NCBI RefSeq assembly: GCF_019059575.1
Contig: NW_024881538.1
Location: forward strand, 682,001-746,000
Reading direction: 5' to 3'
Length of the DNA: 64,000 bases
Origin: Amphibalanus amphitrite
Taxonomy: Eukaryota > Arthropoda > Thecostraca > Balanomorpha > Balanidae
Both the position numbers and the translations under genes were made by a program. The notes under the pieces were generated by a model, which was given only the letters and a program-made list of their open reading frames with translations, ran no database searches and was not told where the DNA came from. Shown here piece after piece: positions 61,341 through 64,000 of this stretch; position 1 is the stretch's first letter, and each line of letters begins with the position of its first letter.

Positions 61341-62905
61341 TGATTCAGCCAACAACAAAAAACAAAAACACCCACCAAAAAGGAAATAAAATGCTTATAG
61401 GTATCTTGTAAAATGCACTGCCAAGCCAATGCGCTGAAATACCAACCGCTGGAAGAAAAGGTATATTACACAAATCCAACACAAATCAGTTCAGGTTCAA
61501 ACAGTAGCCCGCGTCAACAAGGCCGAGAAGTTTTCGTTTCAGTTTCAGTTGGTGACATACCAGGGAAATAAGCTAAAATTAGAGCACTCTATTTATTGCT
61601 CCTGCCCCATGTTGAAGAGATACCCCTAAAAGCGTGATCTTTTATCGGCCCTTACGCAGCAAGGCAGTAATTCTCAGACCGGTGGATGGTATCAATAGAA
61701 AGAGAATGCGTCAAGGATTAACATGAATTAATTAAAAAAACATTAAAATGTTAATTAAGCGTGGAAATTAGTCCCAAACATAAGCTAATTATTGCTCCTA
61801 CCTCGGCGACGGCGCTCCCCGCAGTCGGCGGAGAAGCTAAAATAAAAGCCACCATCCTCCTCCGTAAGTCAATTTTAGAGCAGCCGAGTGGGCCGATGCG
61901 GGGCCACCAAACTGAGGTGAGACGTGGCTAGTAATTGCAAACCGCCATAGAAATCAATATCTTAAGACGTACAATATGGGATGATTACTCTGAAGCTGGA
62001 ATGAAAGCATGAGTAGATTGCAAGAAACGAAATGCATAGATTGGTTGAATTATGTACAATAGGCACAGCTCAGATGAAGCCATTTCTATGATGTTGACAT
62101 ATGACATAACCCTTCCTCTCCTCACCTATGACCTAAGTGCATTGGCAGTTGGGGCGTTCCACGACAGATCGACCAAGCCATAACACCCTACCTCTCAGAT
62201 TTTGATGAAATTGCGTCTAGGGGGTTATCCGTACCGTAGATTCATAATCTCTTATTTTTAGCGTTATACTACGAAGGGTTTACGAGTTATAGCCAGAGGC
62301 ATTTTTCAAAATGCCCAGAGTAACCCTCTTTTAAACTCGTATTATCAAAAAATATAGCCAGTAACCTACATTAATATGCATATCATTGGAATCATCATTG
62401 ACAGTAGAAAATTATCCAACCAAAATATTTTGAAAATTTTCAAAATCGCAAGATTTTTTGAAATAATGAATTTTTGATTTTCGATTTTCAAAAGGTGGCC
62501 ATTTAATTTTTGACAAAAATATTATGCCAAAAGATGCCTCTGGATATGGAAATTTAATGTCCAAAAAATTAGAGACATGTTTTGCCTTTAACTTTTTATA
62601 TAATTTTTTGTTTACGACAATGTTTGTAGTAAAAGGGAACATTTGGTGATGCCTTCCAGAGCCAATCATTCTCCTACCCACATATCCTCGAACTGTTTCA
62701 TGAAAATTAGAAATAAAAGTCTGGCACTCACACTCACAGACCAGGCATGCGATTATTGAATGATGTTTGCTTCACTTTCGCTGTAGTTTCGAACATTGTT
62801 CAGGCAAAAAAAAAAAAAAAATGAGCTGAACACTGATATCGGCCGCCTCGCATGTAATTCTGAATTCTGATATGCTTCTAAGCAGCTTGCATTGGTGAAA
62901 CGTTA
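61341..62905. other. Intergenic
   Basis: 1.6 kb, AT-rich to the right, no gene recognised. A-run at about 62807-62821. Confidence 0.5.
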
Positions 62906-63088
62906 CACTGGCGGATCCAGGGGGTAGGGCCATGCTCCCCCCAAAGCCCGTTTACCCCCCCCCCCCCCCCCCCGCAAAAACCCGAGTTTTAACATTGCGC
63001 CTATGGCGGTGCATGGAAAGGAAGGGGCCATTTCGGCCATTTGCCCCCCCCCCCCAAAAAAAAAAAAACGTCCGGCTCGATCCGCCAA
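62906..63088. mobile_element. 183-bp MITE with 10-bp flanking duplication
   Basis: The ends cactggcggatccag and gctcgatccgccaa form short inverted repeats. TGAAACGTTA directly flanks both sides (62896-62905 and 63089-63098). The interior has long C-runs. Confidence 0.7.
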
Positions 63089-63098
63089 TGAAACGTTA

Positions 63099-64000
63099 GG
63101 AATTATCAAAATTGCTAATCGGACATTGTGGCCGGACATACCTACACAACTTCCGTTCATAAGAGCCGAGGCTGTGTTAGAGTTAAATGAGGAGAAGGCT
63201 CTAGCTAGTAATCGCATGAAGTTCGCTCTGTCCTTGTAATAACGGACTTTCAGTAATTTTGATGAATAAATTTGCCACAAAAAAAAATTATATGAGTACC
63301 AAAATGCGGCATTTGAAGGTAATTGATTGCAATTGCCAGGGGCGTGACCAGGTCAGAGTGGGAGGGGGTGACAAAATTACAAGTACCTACTTGAAAACTC
63401 GCCGATATTGAATTCTGTTTTCTTGAAACTGGAAGCATCTCTAACGTTTTGAAATTAATGCATTTCGAGGTAGCTAGTGGCTTGGGATGCTCCATGTATC
63501 ACTAACATTCACTTTCATAGTATTTTTATTCCCACCCGGCCGAAGGGGAGGGTTTGATGTGTAGCCCCAACGGTTTTCTCGATATTGTTTGCAGTGGTGT
63601 AAGGCTGGAGAGCTGAAAGTTGACATTCCGAATCTGTTGACACCAACAGAACAGGCTCAGGTCAGCTTACTGACATATGACGTCACAAATAAACCTCGGA
63701 ATAATGCAAAAAGTTGCAGCTTTGCACTGTACTCTCAGTGTAAGAGAACCTTTTGCAGGGGATGACACAAGTAACGGCAGTAACGGCTCTTGAGATTTCA
63801 CAACATCAATTTCCCTAACTTTCCTAAATTTTCACCCGAAGTCAAGCTGGTCACGTGACTTCACTAATATAAGTCAATGGGAAATATTGAAACATTTGAA
63901 CTGTTATTTGGATGCCGAAAATGATCCAAGCCCATCTCAAACGCCTGTAATCGTGATTTCATACACTTTTGCGATGAGCGATTCTTAGGTTTTGCATTGA
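63099..64000. other. Intergenic to window end
   Basis: No gene. At 63660-63900 there are aggtca/gacgtca motifs and the phrase ataagtcaatgggaaa, resembling the interior of the TTAA-flanked elements at 5.9 and 44.4 kb. This may be the start of a third relative that runs out of the window. Confidence 0.45.

Overview
This is nuclear DNA from an animal, most likely an arthropod and plausibly a crustacean. Coding exons are short, split by GT-AG introns and embedded in long non-coding DNA full of microsatellites, foldback elements and retroelements. The lineage is inferred from a secreted multi-domain protein that I recognise as the arthropod DUF7042-DUF7045 type. I cannot name the species. No operons, CRISPR arrays or prokaryotic features are present.

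Left third (1-21.6 kb): one plus-strand gene of at least ten exons (1999-21574). It encodes a cysteine-rich extracellular protein with a hydrophobic, probably GPI-anchoring, C-terminus. Its 5' exons, including the signal peptide, are not visible and probably lie left of the window. I rebuilt the exons by hand, and the intron phases agree at every junction. Two splice boundaries are tandemly duplicated. A donor is repeated 45 nt apart in frame, and the last 3' splice site is repeated about 12 times as a minisatellite just upstream of the real one. Its introns hold a TTAA-flanked foldback element (5.9-6.9 kb), two minisatellites, and an apparently nested pair: a hAT-like element with an 8-bp target duplication that contains a foldback element with a 144-bp satellite.

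Middle (21.6-38 kb): no exon recognised. It holds long GA and CT tracts of opposite strand sense, a near-perfect 97-bp-arm palindrome, and a LINE with one uninterrupted 1078-codon ORF (endonuclease plus reverse transcriptase, 28869-32105).

Right half: three more genes. A three-exon gene (38313-40472) encodes a secreted 14-cysteine helical protein. A three-exon gene (48199-51644) encodes a secreted protein with a Pro/Glu-rich linker and two six-cysteine beta-defensin-like domains. BUB3, the spindle checkpoint WD40 protein, lies on the minus strand (52843-56279), with four copies of a ~250-bp repeat in its only coding intron. Between them are TA-, TAA- and TTAA-flanked MITE-like elements, a tRNA-derived SINE, a CACGTG-rich ~130-bp tandem repeat, and a Penelope-like retroelement (56888-58915) with long inverted arms, a 12-bp target duplication and hammerhead-ribozyme-like motifs. 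The last 5 kb holds only repeats.

The four host genes do not form a functional cluster. Three encode secreted or surface proteins and the fourth is a housekeeping mitotic gene. The most unusual structure is the array of duplicated splice acceptors before the last exon of the first gene. If any decoy is used, the protein would lose its membrane anchor.
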